Source: Methanosarcinales archaeon (lineage in GTDB: Archaea > Halobacteriota > Methanosarcinia > Methanosarcinales > Methanoperedenaceae). From it: a stretch of DNA of 64,000 bases. The stretch covers positions 1-64,000 of the forward strand of contig CAJPFJ010000036.1 in assembly GCA_905339155.1 (NCBI GenBank). The letters are read 5' to 3'. A model generated the notes under the pieces. It saw only the letters and a program-made list of their open reading frames with translations, ran no database searches and was not told the DNA's origin. Made by a program: the position numbers and the translations under genes. Shown one piece after another: positions 10,990 through 20,286 of this stretch (positions within the stretch are counted from its first letter, which is position 1; the number at the start of each line of letters is the position of its first letter).

Positions 10990-11016
10990 ACAAATAAAAA
11001 ATTTTGACAGCGAATT

Positions 11017-12111
11017 ATGAAAGTAAATTATTTACATCATAACTTGGATAAAAAAGCTTTTATTTTTCCTAAAAATGAAAAAGTATTAATATGTCAAGAA
11101 ATATTTAATCAAGTTTGTGTTTTAGCCAATGGTGATGTTGTTTGCAGTTGCAGGGATTATAATGGAATGTATATTGTAGGCAATATATATCAGAATCGTA
11201 TTTATAAGATATTTCATAACGAGAAATATACACAATTAAGAGATATTGTATTAAATTCAAATTATAGTTGTTATTGCTCTCAAGTGAAAGGTAATTGTGT
11301 ATTTAAGAAAAGGTCTTCAAAATCGATACAAAACGAATTAAAAGAATTGACAATTAAAAAAATCCAACTTGAAACGATCTCGAATTGTAATTTGAATTGC
11401 CCTATTTGTGAAGTTTCAAATTGGAAAAGAAACAAATCTTCACGGCTAGCTAAACTTTCGTTTGAAACCATTAAAGAATTAATATATGATGTAAAAAATA
11501 GTTTAACATATCTTTCACTTTTTAATTATGGGGAACCCTTTCTCGATGATAGGCTTTTAGATATTTTGCGATATATTAAAGAAGTAGTACCGAGAGCCTA
11601 TGTTTATATTCATACAAATGGTAACTTCATACCAGATAACTGGAAGCAAAGAATAATTGAAGAACACCTTATTGATGAAATAAGTTTTTCAATTGATGGC
11701 GCATCACAACAAACATACGAAAAATATCGTGTTGGAGGGCAATTTGAAAGAGCATTCAATAATATGGCCGATTTAGTTAATATTAAAAATAAATTAGGTA
11801 TTTCAAAACATATAGGAAATTATCTTAAAGATATCGTATATCGAAAGAATAGATTATGGAAATTCAAACCGTATATTATATGGCAATATATTTTATTTGA
11901 ATGGAATGATTCTCCAGAAGAGATAGCTAAAGCTCAAAAGCTTGCTAAAGATTTGGGTATTGATATTGTATGGATTATAACACATTCAAACGGAAAATCA
12001 AAACGATTCAATGAAAACACTGAAGAATATCACAAGTTATGGGGAATAAAGAACTATTCGTCAGAAGTAATTAGCAATCAAATTGAAAGGAAAATAGTTA
12101 ATAAGTCATAA
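11017..12111 (+). CDS. Radical SAM protein with N-terminal SPASM-like cysteine cluster
   Basis: A 364-residue protein with the radical SAM motif CNLNCPIC (Cys124, Cys128, Cys131) binding the 4Fe-4S cluster that cleaves S-adenosylmethionine. Ahead of it, residues 26-94 hold CVLANGDVVCSC and further cysteines (SCYC, NCVF) that look like a SPASM-type auxiliary cluster; SPASM domains are usually C-terminal, so the order here appears permuted. FNYGEPFLDD and HTNGNF follow the family pattern. Codon use is AT-rich, suggesting transfer. It probably modifies a sugar or peptide component of the surface polymer; the substrate is unknown. Confidence 0.82.
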   Translation: MKVNYLHHNLDKKAFIFPKNEKVLICQEIFNQVCVLANGDVVCSCRDYNGMYIVGNIYQNRIYKIFHNEKYTQLRDIVLNSNYSCYCSQVKGNCVFKKRSSKSIQNELKELTIKKIQLETISNCNLNCPICEVSNWKRNKSSRLAKLSFETIKELIYDVKNSLTYLSLFNYGEPFLDDRLLDILRYIKEVVPRAYVYIHTNGNFIPDNWKQRIIEEHLIDEISFSIDGASQQTYEKYRVGGQFERAFNNMADLVNIKNKLGISKHIGNYLKDIVYRKNRLWKFKPYIIWQYILFEWNDSPEEIAKAQKLAKDLGIDIVWIITHSNGKSKRFNENTEEYHKLWGIKNYSSEVISNQIERKIVNKS

Positions 12112-12150
12112 TTACTATAATAACTAAACAAACTCAAGAAAAAGCTTCTC

Positions 12151-12252
12151 ATGACCAAATTGGCACTATCAAGAGAATCACAGGTGCAGTATCTGATAGG
12201 TGACTATTCAAAAGCAATGAGGATTATCCTAGGAAACATAGCATTTGAATAA
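12151..12252 (+). pseudogene. Probable remnant of a gmd 3' end
   Basis: A 33-codon frame contains VQYLIGDYSKAMRIILGN and then IAFE, which parallels the end of the intact GMD protein here ([19 protein letters not shown] ... TFEE). The upstream part of the gene is missing and the copy ends prematurely. I read it as a relic of another sugar-nucleotide dehydratase gene. The match is short, so confidence is moderate. Confidence 0.45.
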
Positions 12253-12310
12253 ATTGCAAAAATGAGTGTTTAAGCTGATATTGACCGATTGAAACACAAG
12301 TGAGATGTAA

Positions 12311-13645
12311 ATGGATATTAAAGAGATAAAAGATATTAAAGTCAATGAAATTGATGTAGAAGATATCATGCACAATATCCGGGAAAATATCAAAAAACGG
12401 GAAGAAAGGTGTGTCAATTCAAAAGAAATCGAAGGTTTAATAAATGAGCCGCTGCAACCGCATTTTTCAACTGAAGGACAAGATAATCTCCAGTCCGATA
12501 TTAAAAATATTAACTCTAATTGGTGTATACATGCTGAATATAGAATCAGTTCTCATCGTCCAGTCCTCGGAAGACTACTGGTTTTGGGCAGGAAGATGAT
12601 ACATGGTGAAGTCAGGAGATATGTAGATTTAATCATTGGAAAACAGAGTGAATTTAACTCTCGCGTTGCCGGGTCCATGAAAGGTCTCAATAATAAGATT
12701 GATGAGGCTGTGGTTGCGACCAACAAAGAAATCGACACAAAAGTAAATGAGATAGTGGCTGCGACCAACAAAGAAATCGACACAAAGGTTAATGAGGCAA
12801 ATAAAAACATCGATAAAAAGGTAAATGAGGTTGTTGCTGCCAAAGTCAACGAAATAATAAATGAGATCAATAAGGATATTGAAAACAAAGCATGGCTCGC
12901 TAGCTTGTTAGAAAAACGAATTAAAATGAATATATCAACCTCATTATCAACGGATAACGTAATGAATTACTTCTTATTTGAAGAGAAATTCCGTGGCAGT
13001 TTCGAGGACATCAAGAATCGGCAATTAGTTTTTCTTGATTATTTTAAGAACTGTCAGAACGTTTTGGATATTGGATGTGGTCGCGGCGAGTTCCTTTCAT
13101 TGCTTAAAGGGAACAATATCGGAGCGAAGGGAATAGACATCAACGAGGATATGGTAATATATTGCATTAAAAATAGTCTTGATGTACAGAAAGCAGATGC
13201 ACTGTTCTATCTTAAGTCATTGGAGGATAAATCGTTGGATGGGGTATTTTCTTCTCAGGTTATAGAGCATCTACAGCCTGTTGAGCTTATCAATCTCATA
13301 AAGCTGTGTTATGATAAGATGAAATATGGGACATACCTGATAGCAGAGACGGTCAATCCTCTCTGTGTATCAGTTCTCACTGCGAGCTTCTATATAGATT
13401 TATCTCACGTTAGACCAGTTCATCCGGAAACTATTAAGTTTTTAATGGAATCTATTGGCTTCAGAGAAATTGAGTTTAAATTCTTATCGCCATTTCCTGA
13501 TTATGCAAAATTGGAAAGGCTTACGATTACTGAAAACATGAGTATTGATGAAAGAACCTCCCTTGAGATATTGAACCAGAATATTGATAAACTGAATTCC
13601 CTGTTATATGGGTATCAGGATTATGCGGTTATTGGAAAGAAATGA
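12311..13645 (+). CDS. SAM-dependent methyltransferase with long coiled-coil N-terminus
   Basis: The C-terminal half of this 444-residue protein is a class I methyltransferase: NVLDIGCGRGEFLSLL is motif I, followed by GIDINEDM and the FSSQVIEHLQP segment. Residues about 110-195 are a predicted coiled coil built from repeats such as ATNKEIDTKVNE, and the N-terminus is charged and probably helical. Methyltransferases in O-polysaccharide loci can cap the growing chain, and in E. coli O9a the chain-terminating enzyme WbdD uses a coiled coil as a length ruler; this gene may be functionally analogous, although the domain order differs and there is no kinase domain. That role is inference. Confidence 0.8.
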   Translation: MDIKEIKDIKVNEIDVEDIMHNIRENIKKREERCVNSKEIEGLINEPLQPHFSTEGQDNLQSDIKNINSNWCIHAEYRISSHRPVLGRLLVLGRKMIHGEVRRYVDLIIGKQSEFNSRVAGSMKGLNNKIDEAVVATNKEIDTKVNEIVAATNKEIDTKVNEANKNIDKKVNEVVAAKVNEIINEINKDIENKAWLASLLEKRIKMNISTSLSTDNVMNYFLFEEKFRGSFEDIKNRQLVFLDYFKNCQNVLDIGCGRGEFLSLLKGNNIGAKGIDINEDMVIYCIKNSLDVQKADALFYLKSLEDKSLDGVFSSQVIEHLQPVELINLIKLCYDKMKYGTYLIAETVNPLCVSVLTASFYIDLSHVRPVHPETIKFLMESIGFREIEFKFLSPFPDYAKLERLTITENMSIDERTSLEILNQNIDKLNSLLYGYQDYAVIGKK

Positions 13646-13686
13646 GACAATCAATTTGTATTTATAATACTATATTAATTTGACAT

Positions 13687-14397
13687 ATGGATATAATGTT
13701 AAAGTTTATGGAAAAGTTAGAATCAACATTTTCTCAAAATATGGATAATGTCATGAGAACAATGTATATACAAGAGCACTTATGGAAATTTAAGAGAGGA
13801 GCTGACATAGCTGCTAGAGTCAATAATGAGCTTGTATCTTTAAAAGGAAAAACTGTTTTGGATATAGGATCTGGTTCTGGAGGAATAACGTCAGGATTTC
13901 CGCCCTATGGAGCGCAGGTTATCCATACAGATGTTGATAAGGCATATATGGATTTAGCGGAGGCAGCATACCATGATTTAAATTTACAGATTCCAAGAAT
14001 ATATAGTATGGGGGAAAATATTCCATTAAAAAACAACTCAGTGGATATTGTGATAATGTACAATATTCTTGAACATTTGAATAATATATCAAAAACACTA
14101 TTTGAAGTTTCAAGAGTTCTAAAGCACGATGGATATGTATTACTTCGAGTGGATTATAGATTCGATTGGAATAACATTAAAAAAGATCCTCATTATGGAT
14201 TGCCGTATGTTATTTTACTCCCTAAGCGACTTAGGAAAATATTGCTATGTAACATTCTGAAAAAAGGTACTGTATTACAGGATAATTACTGGATTAAAAA
14301 TAGAAATGAGCTAAAGCAATTATTTGACTCTGTCGGAATGCAGTTACATGATTTTTACGATTTGGATATAATTGCGTGCCGAATGAGCCGGTCATGA
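13687..14397 (+). CDS. Class I SAM-dependent methyltransferase
   Basis: A 236-residue Methyltransf_11-type enzyme. Motif I reads TVLDIGSGSGGITSGF and the post-motif region has YNILEHLNNISKTLFEVSRV and LKHDGYVLLRVDYRFDW. It follows the coiled-coil methyltransferase by 41 bp on the same strand, so the two may act in sequence on the same glycan or lipid. The target cannot be named. AT-rich codon use resembles the radical SAM gene upstream rather than gmd. Confidence 0.82.
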   Translation: MDIMLKFMEKLESTFSQNMDNVMRTMYIQEHLWKFKRGADIAARVNNELVSLKGKTVLDIGSGSGGITSGFPPYGAQVIHTDVDKAYMDLAEAAYHDLNLQIPRIYSMGENIPLKNNSVDIVIMYNILEHLNNISKTLFEVSRVLKHDGYVLLRVDYRFDWNNIKKDPHYGLPYVILLPKRLRKILLCNILKKGTVLQDNYWIKNRNELKQLFDSVGMQLHDFYDLDIIACRMSRS

Positions 14398-14494
14398 GAC
14401 TGTTTTATCTTCATAAACATCGTGAGAGTAATCAATTTTTCTAGAGTATCTCTAATGTAAAATGTAAAGCAAATATCATGTTACACTCCCGATC

Positions 14495-15688
14495 CTATAA
14501 TATATCCAATTTTTCCTGCAATGTTTTAGCCATGCTTTCAGCTATTTTCTCCCAATCGTATTTTTCTTCGACCAGGTTATGTCCATTGTGGCTGAGTTTA
14601 TCATAAAGCTCATTATTTCTAAGAACTTCTCGTATCTTTTCAGGAAATTCTGAAATTTCACATATCATGACATGGTTATAATTTTCTACGTCCAGCCCTC
14701 TTGCGCCCGTTGGCGTTGTGATTACTGGTAACCCTGAAGCCATATAATCCAACATCTTTATATTTGTACCAGAACCGCTCAGCATTGGATTTAAAGCAAT
14801 ATCCGAAACACGATATAGTTCTAATTTTTCTTCAGGACTGACTTCAAAGGTCAATCCTATGTTTTTACCAATTTTCCCTTTTTTGAAACTCCAGCAAACA
14901 CTGCCACAAATTAAGAAATATACATTCTCCATTTTCGGAGCAATTTCACTTACTATTTTCTTGGCCGCTTCGACATTGGGTGGATGACCACTACCCATAA
15001 AGATGGCCAATGGCTGTTTTATCACTTTTTCCTTAACTAACTTGTTATTTTTATAAAGTATGCTAAATTCAGGGATATTAACTCCGTTTGGAGATATATG
15101 AATTTTGTTATTGGTTATATTATAAACTTCGTTTAATTTTAACATATCTTGAGCAGACATTACAAATATCAAATCTGATGCTTTGACTAATTCCCCCTCA
15201 ATTATTTTTACATAATTATATAGAGCTTTCCTAAATAAGCCATCTCCTAATAAGTTTTTCTTTAATACATATTCCACATTGAGCGCTTCGTATACTAGAA
15301 ATTTATTTGTGATATATTTTTTAATTATCGGATACATATATGGATGCGAAGCAAAAACAATATCAGCTTCTGATAAATAACTTTTAATTGTATGTGCTAA
15401 TTTTCTACTAATATTGCAAAAAAACATTGCAATAATGTCATCTATTGATATGCGCAAATAACTGCCTATAACCTTATCCATTTTTTTATGAATATAATCC
15501 TTTGGGACTCTCACCTCAACAAAATTTTCTGATAATTGTGTTATCTCAAGATTCTTTGAACTCCCAAAGCAAATGTATGTTACATTGAATCTTTTGGATA
15601 GCTCTTTATATATATTAAATATCCTTATCTTTCCACCATGATTAAGTGGGTATAGTGGAAAATCATTAAGTACTGTTATTTTTTTCAT
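14495..15688 (-). CDS. Glycosyltransferase family 4
   Basis: A 397-residue GT4 enzyme starting MKKITVLNDFPLYPLNHGG. It contains YEALNVEYVLKKNLLGDG, the donor-domain start MGSGHPPNVEAAKKIV, and SDIALNPMLSGSGTNIKMLD, which is typical of a GT4 subgroup often annotated as TuaH/WcaI-like. Transcription is opposite to the preceding genes and its start overlaps the stop of the next gene on this strand by ATGA, so the two are co-translated. It is closely related to that neighbour (same SDIALNPMLSGSGTNIKMLD/SDVALNPMLSGSGTNIKMLD block) but lacks the neighbour's inserted domain. Confidence 0.88.
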   Translation of the reverse strand: MKKITVLNDFPLYPLNHGGKIRIFNIYKELSKRFNVTYICFGSSKNLEITQLSENFVEVRVPKDYIHKKMDKVIGSYLRISIDDIIAMFFCNISRKLAHTIKSYLSEADIVFASHPYMYPIIKKYITNKFLVYEALNVEYVLKKNLLGDGLFRKALYNYVKIIEGELVKASDLIFVMSAQDMLKLNEVYNITNNKIHISPNGVNIPEFSILYKNNKLVKEKVIKQPLAIFMGSGHPPNVEAAKKIVSEIAPKMENVYFLICGSVCWSFKKGKIGKNIGLTFEVSPEEKLELYRVSDIALNPMLSGSGTNIKMLDYMASGLPVITTPTGARGLDVENYNHVMICEISEFPEKIREVLRNNELYDKLSHNGHNLVEEKYDWEKIAESMAKTLQEKLDIL

Positions 15689-17307
15689 CCTAATTTCTCG
15701 TCTATTGCTTTTGACATTTTTTCAGCTATTTTTTTCCAATCAAAGTTTTTTTCAACAGATTTACGTGCAAAGTAACTAAGCTTATCATAAAGTTCTTTAT
15801 TATTGAGAACCTCATTTATTTTTTCAGGAAATTCTGAAACATCACAAATTATTGCGTTAATATCATTTTCTATATATAATCCTCTCGCCCCTATCGGTGT
15901 AGTGACAACTGGCAATCCTGCAGCCATGAAATCTAACATCTTTATATTAGTGCCGGAACCACTTAACATTGGATTTAGAGCGACATCAGAGACACGATAT
16001 AACTTTATTTTCATTTCGTCGCTAATCTGTCCTAATAAAAGAACATTATTAGCTTTCTGAAATGTAAATAACTGTTGGAAGTTCTGTGTTAAATCATAAT
16101 TGAATTTTGTTCCATCTTTATAATAAATGACATTTTGTACTGCAACACCCAACTCTCTTTTTTGATCCTTCAAGACTTTTTCGCACGAAAAGGATACCAA
16201 ATGTTTATTTTTACCTGGATTAAGAATTTTTATTAAATTTAAATTCTTTTTTAAATAAAAATGTACAACTCTATCATTCAATTTTACTTCCAGCTTTTGA
16301 AAATAAGGGGAAAAAATATTCAATTCAATCAAACTGATACATTCTGAAAGATGAATTTTAAAATATGGCTTAGTCCATACTGTTGGAATCGAATCCCAAT
16401 ATTCTAATGAATAAAAACCATTTATAAAATTCAATGGTTTAATACTAAAAATATCTAAATTTTCAATATTTATTTGATCCGTTAAATCATTAGTATGATC
16501 GATATAATATTGAGATGCGCTACCTGCAACTATGAAATAAATATCTGGCAATTTGAACGCTATATTGACAATACTCCTTATTGCTTCAATATTTGGTGGA
16601 TGATAGCTTCCAATGAATAGACATAGATGACGGGTTTTATTTTTTTGAGATGATTCTTTAATAATAGTATCGTTTTCGCTCGGATTTATGCCATTTGGAG
16701 AAATTTCGATCTTATTCTTATTGATATTATATATTTTTGATATTTTCTCTTTATCTTCTTCTGAAACAACAAAAATTAAATGGCTAAATCTTGATAAAGA
16801 TCTCTCTATATAATAAACATACCTAAGTAATAATCTTCCTATTGTAGAATTAGTTAACGATTGTTTCATTAACTCATATTCTACATTATGGGATTCATAA
16901 ATGATCTTTTTGCCTCTTAATCTACTTTCCGGGACTGTAAATAAATAAGGGTAAACAAATATAACGATGTCTGTATCCTGCAATTTATTATTTATGATTT
17001 TTTTAAAATTTTTGTTAAATCTGCTTTCTATTGAAGTAATAATCGCTGAACACTCTTTAATATTACTAAATTTTCCCACTAAATGGTGAAGAAGTTGACT
17101 TACCTTTGTTTTGGGTACTCTAAATTCTTTAAAATTTTTATTATGTTCAATAATCTCAATTTTATTTTGGATGTTTGGGTATGTAAAACTAATTAAAGTA
17201 ATATCATGATATTTAGATAGATTTATATATATATTATAGAGTCTGTGCTCTCCTCCACTCTTAGGCGGATAAAATGCTGGATGAAAACTTAATGCCAATA
17301 TTAACAT
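15685..17307 (-). CDS. Glycosyltransferase family 4 with an inserted beta-rich domain
   Basis: A 540-residue GT4 enzyme that starts MLILALSFHPAFYPPKSGGE. Its two Rossmann domains match the downstream paralogue, but about 150 extra residues (roughly 265-418) interrupt the donor-binding domain between DIYFIVAGSAS and NVLLLGQISDEMKIKLYR. The insert has many alternating hydrophobic residues and ends RELGVAVQNVIYY, resembling a beta-sandwich. A similar segment is inserted at a different place in the GT4 encoded at 18466-20154. The insert may bind the glycan chain or a partner protein. The rest of the enzyme should be a normal retaining transferase. Confidence 0.85.
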   Translation of the reverse strand: MLILALSFHPAFYPPKSGGEHRLYNIYINLSKYHDITLISFTYPNIQNKIEIIEHNKNFKEFRVPKTKVSQLLHHLVGKFSNIKECSAIITSIESRFNKNFKKIINNKLQDTDIVIFVYPYLFTVPESRLRGKKIIYESHNVEYELMKQSLTNSTIGRLLLRYVYYIERSLSRFSHLIFVVSEEDKEKISKIYNINKNKIEISPNGINPSENDTIIKESSQKNKTRHLCLFIGSYHPPNIEAIRSIVNIAFKLPDIYFIVAGSASQYYIDHTNDLTDQINIENLDIFSIKPLNFINGFYSLEYWDSIPTVWTKPYFKIHLSECISLIELNIFSPYFQKLEVKLNDRVVHFYLKKNLNLIKILNPGKNKHLVSFSCEKVLKDQKRELGVAVQNVIYYKDGTKFNYDLTQNFQQLFTFQKANNVLLLGQISDEMKIKLYRVSDVALNPMLSGSGTNIKMLDFMAAGLPVVTTPIGARGLYIENDINAIICDVSEFPEKINEVLNNKELYDKLSYFARKSVEKNFDWKKIAEKMSKAIDEKLG

Positions 17308-17446
17308 TTTTTATATAAGTAAAAACAATGTATATCCTATATAAAGGATTGCTCACAAAAGATGAAAAGAGTATGCTTCAATACACTTTAGATGAAATAT
17401 TGCAGACTAATGTAAAGATAAAATTTACTTTATAAAATAAATAATT

Positions 17447-18367
17447 ATGAAAAATTTAATAAAAAATGCTATTAGGAAATTACCTTTATTAGGACAAGTT
17501 TATCTTGAAAGAGACAAACTATTAGCTGAAAATGATAAATTGAAAACTTGGGTACCTCCAGGACATTTTTATTCACCTATTCCATCTATAAGCGAAGTAA
17601 AACTTAAGGAAAATGTGATTTATAGTATTCCAAAGGAAATTCAAGGAATTGACTTAAATTTAGATGGCCAAATTGATTTATTCAATAAATTTAAAGAGTA
17701 CTATTATGAATTACCTTTTGAACCTCATAAAAAGGAAAATTTAAGATATTTCTTTGAGAATCCTAATTACTCATATTCCGATGCAATTTTTTTATATTGT
17801 ATGATTAGATATACTAAACCAAAAAAAATTATAGAAGTTGGTTCAGGTTATTCCTCCTGTGTTATTTTGGATACAAATGAACTTTTTTTTGGTAATGCTA
17901 TTTCATGTAAATTCATTGAGCCTTACCCACAGTTATTATTATCTTTAATGAAATATACCGATAAAAATAGGAATGAAATTATTCAAAAAAATATCCAAGA
18001 TGTAGATATCAATGTATTTTCAGATATGTCCCAGAATGATATTCTTTTTATAGATTCTAGTCATGTGTCAAAAATAAATAGTGATGTAAATTATATTTTC
18101 TTTAAAATATTGCCTCTTATTAAAAGCGAGGTATATATTCATTTTCATGATGTTTTGTATCCATTTGAATATCCGAAAGAATGGATATATGAAGGGAGAG
18201 CATGGAATGAAGCCTATTTGTTGAGAGCATTTTTGCAATATAATAACGCATTTAAGATACAATTTTTTAATACATATTTACAGACATTTTATAAAGATAG
18301 ATTTACTAATGAAATGCCTTTATGCATGAAAACTACAGGTGGAAGCATTTGGATAAAAAAAATCTAA
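17447..18367 (+). CDS. Class I SAM-dependent methyltransferase (Methyltransf_24-like)
   Basis: A 306-residue protein with KKIIEVGSGYSSCVILD as the SAM-binding motif I and ILFIDSSHV followed by YIHFHDVLYPFEYP, the metal- or substrate-binding Asp/His pattern of the Methyltransf_24 group found in glycan and natural-product clusters. The N-terminal 60 residues look helical and charged (LLAENDKLKTW). The gene is very AT-rich and stands alone between divergently oriented glycosyltransferases. It likely methylates a sugar hydroxyl of the surface polymer; this is inference. Confidence 0.8.
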   Translation: MKNLIKNAIRKLPLLGQVYLERDKLLAENDKLKTWVPPGHFYSPIPSISEVKLKENVIYSIPKEIQGIDLNLDGQIDLFNKFKEYYYELPFEPHKKENLRYFFENPNYSYSDAIFLYCMIRYTKPKKIIEVGSGYSSCVILDTNELFFGNAISCKFIEPYPQLLLSLMKYTDKNRNEIIQKNIQDVDINVFSDMSQNDILFIDSSHVSKINSDVNYIFFKILPLIKSEVYIHFHDVLYPFEYPKEWIYEGRAWNEAYLLRAFLQYNNAFKIQFFNTYLQTFYKDRFTNEMPLCMKTTGGSIWIKKI

Positions 18368-18465
18368 TTAAAACTACTTTTGTTAAAAGATTTTCACCAA
18401 ATTATACCACTTATAGGTTTCCAAAATACAAAATACTTATTTAATAAGCTGTTATATTGATTTAT

Positions 18466-20154
18466 ATGGATGTTCTACATTTAACTTTTCGTTTTGGCAA
18501 GAATATAGTTGGCGGCGCAGAATATCTAATGTACATGATCTCTAAAAAACTGGTTGAATCCGGCACCAATGTGGATATATATACCACAAAGACCGTTTCT
18601 CTCAAACCAATCTCCAGATCAGGGGTTCAATGGGATAACATGATCAAACAGGAGCATTCCGTTTACGATGGCATCTATGTGTACAGATATGATACAATTT
18701 CCGTCCCAAGAGTGCTGGCTATTGGATTTGATTATCTGCTCCAGAGACAAATGGATAAAGAAGAACAGAGCACTCAGATCGATAGATTGATTATCGGAGA
18801 AAAAAGCCTCCTGGGAACCGGCTGGAATTCGTTAGAAAATCATACTGGACTTAAAATGAGATGGACGAAAAAAGAGGCATACTTCACGGTTAATGATAAA
18901 TCCATTTCTAAAATTTTTTTCGATGCATTTTGTCCCAAAGATGTTAAGGGTAATTTTTTTGTAAATGAAAAATTTATCGGCAGTTTTAGACCTTCAAAGG
19001 AGTGGCGAAGATTCGAGTTCAATATAAGTGAAGTAGATACTATATCCGCAAAAATAATATTAGATAGAACATGGCATCCTCTGAAAGACTCAAGGCAACT
19101 GGGTATATCGGTCAGCAATGTTGGTTATATCTCAGACTGTTTCGAAAAAACGATAGACTTTGAAAAGGATTATACAAACGCTCTAAGAAAAAACAGCAAA
19201 TTGTTTTTAGGATATTATAAACAAAGGGCTTTGAACCGTCCTAAAATTTATAATTATCTATTCATGGGGCTGCGCGGTCCGCTATCTCCTTCATTGCTTT
19301 ATGATCTGAATAAAAAAGCAAAAAATTATGATATCATACTCAGTCAGATGATGCCATTCAATACTCTCAACTATGGTGAATATATAGGTAAAAAACACGG
19401 TATACCCACAGTGCTTTTGCCTTTATTCCACCCGGATGACAGCTTTTACCACTGGGGGCATTACTATGATGCAATCAATAATGCAGATATGATCCTTGCA
19501 CTTTCTGAGTACACAAAAACCAATATTTATGATCCGATGGATGTTCCGTGTGAAGTAATAGGCGGAGGAGTAGATCCCAATGAATTTTCAGATCCAGAAA
19601 TCTCCGGGAAAAAGTTTAAAGAGAAATTTAATTTAAATAATACGCCAATCATTCTTTTTGTAGGCAGGAAAAGCTATCCCAAACGATATGATTTTCTTAT
19701 CAGGGCAATAGACAAGCTGAACAGTCAAGGTAAAAGATGCCGACTTGTAATAATAGGACCAGATGAAGATAAAATGCCTATCCAATCAAAAAACGTTTTA
19801 TATCTTGGGAAAGTAGGCAGAAAAATTATTTTAGATGCATATGATGCATGTGATATATTTTCAATGATGTCTGAGTCTGAAAGCTTCGGTATCGTGTTTT
19901 GTGAAGCTTGGATGCGAAAAAAACCCGTTATTGGTTATAAATATTGTGGCCCTGTGTCCACTTTAATAGAGGATGGAGTAGATGGATTTCTATGTGATGA
20001 AAATGATTTGGCAGAGAAAATTAGTATCCTTTTGTCAGATGAAAAACTGAGGAATAATATGGGAGAAAAAGGCTATGGAAAAACAGTAAATAGATATACA
20101 TGGGATATCATCGGTAATAAGGTAAAAAGAATTTATGAAAAATTATGTAAATAA
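18466..20154 (+). CDS. Glycosyltransferase family 4 with an inserted beta-rich domain
   Basis: A GT4 enzyme of about 562 residues. The N-terminus MDVLHLTFRFGKNIVGGAEY and the catalytic segment SESESFGIVFCEAW define the family. Residues about 117-223 are not part of the GT-B fold: they begin GTGWNSLE, contain RWTKKEAYFTV and end RQLGISVSNVGY. This insert lies in the acceptor-binding domain and resembles the insert in the 15685-17307 enzyme. The frame can start at a TTG at 18457, but I prefer the ATG at 18466, which directly precedes the GT4 strand. Long for a GT4 (usually 350-400) because of the insert. Confidence 0.85.
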   Translation: MDVLHLTFRFGKNIVGGAEYLMYMISKKLVESGTNVDIYTTKTVSLKPISRSGVQWDNMIKQEHSVYDGIYVYRYDTISVPRVLAIGFDYLLQRQMDKEEQSTQIDRLIIGEKSLLGTGWNSLENHTGLKMRWTKKEAYFTVNDKSISKIFFDAFCPKDVKGNFFVNEKFIGSFRPSKEWRRFEFNISEVDTISAKIILDRTWHPLKDSRQLGISVSNVGYISDCFEKTIDFEKDYTNALRKNSKLFLGYYKQRALNRPKIYNYLFMGLRGPLSPSLLYDLNKKAKNYDIILSQMMPFNTLNYGEYIGKKHGIPTVLLPLFHPDDSFYHWGHYYDAINNADMILALSEYTKTNIYDPMDVPCEVIGGGVDPNEFSDPEISGKKFKEKFNLNNTPIILFVGRKSYPKRYDFLIRAIDKLNSQGKRCRLVIIGPDEDKMPIQSKNVLYLGKVGRKIILDAYDACDIFSMMSESESFGIVFCEAWMRKKPVIGYKYCGPVSTLIEDGVDGFLCDENDLAEKISILLSDEKLRNNMGEKGYGKTVNRYTWDIIGNKVKRIYEKLCK

Positions 20155-20286
20155 AGAATAAAAGCCATGGAGACAATGAGATTTTTTTAGGAGTGTAACG
20201 GATTTTTCTGAAACCTCTTATTTTTCAATACCAGCTATTTTGTAATGACAAAATAAAATCATAAATGCTGTCAATCTGAGTGTGAA

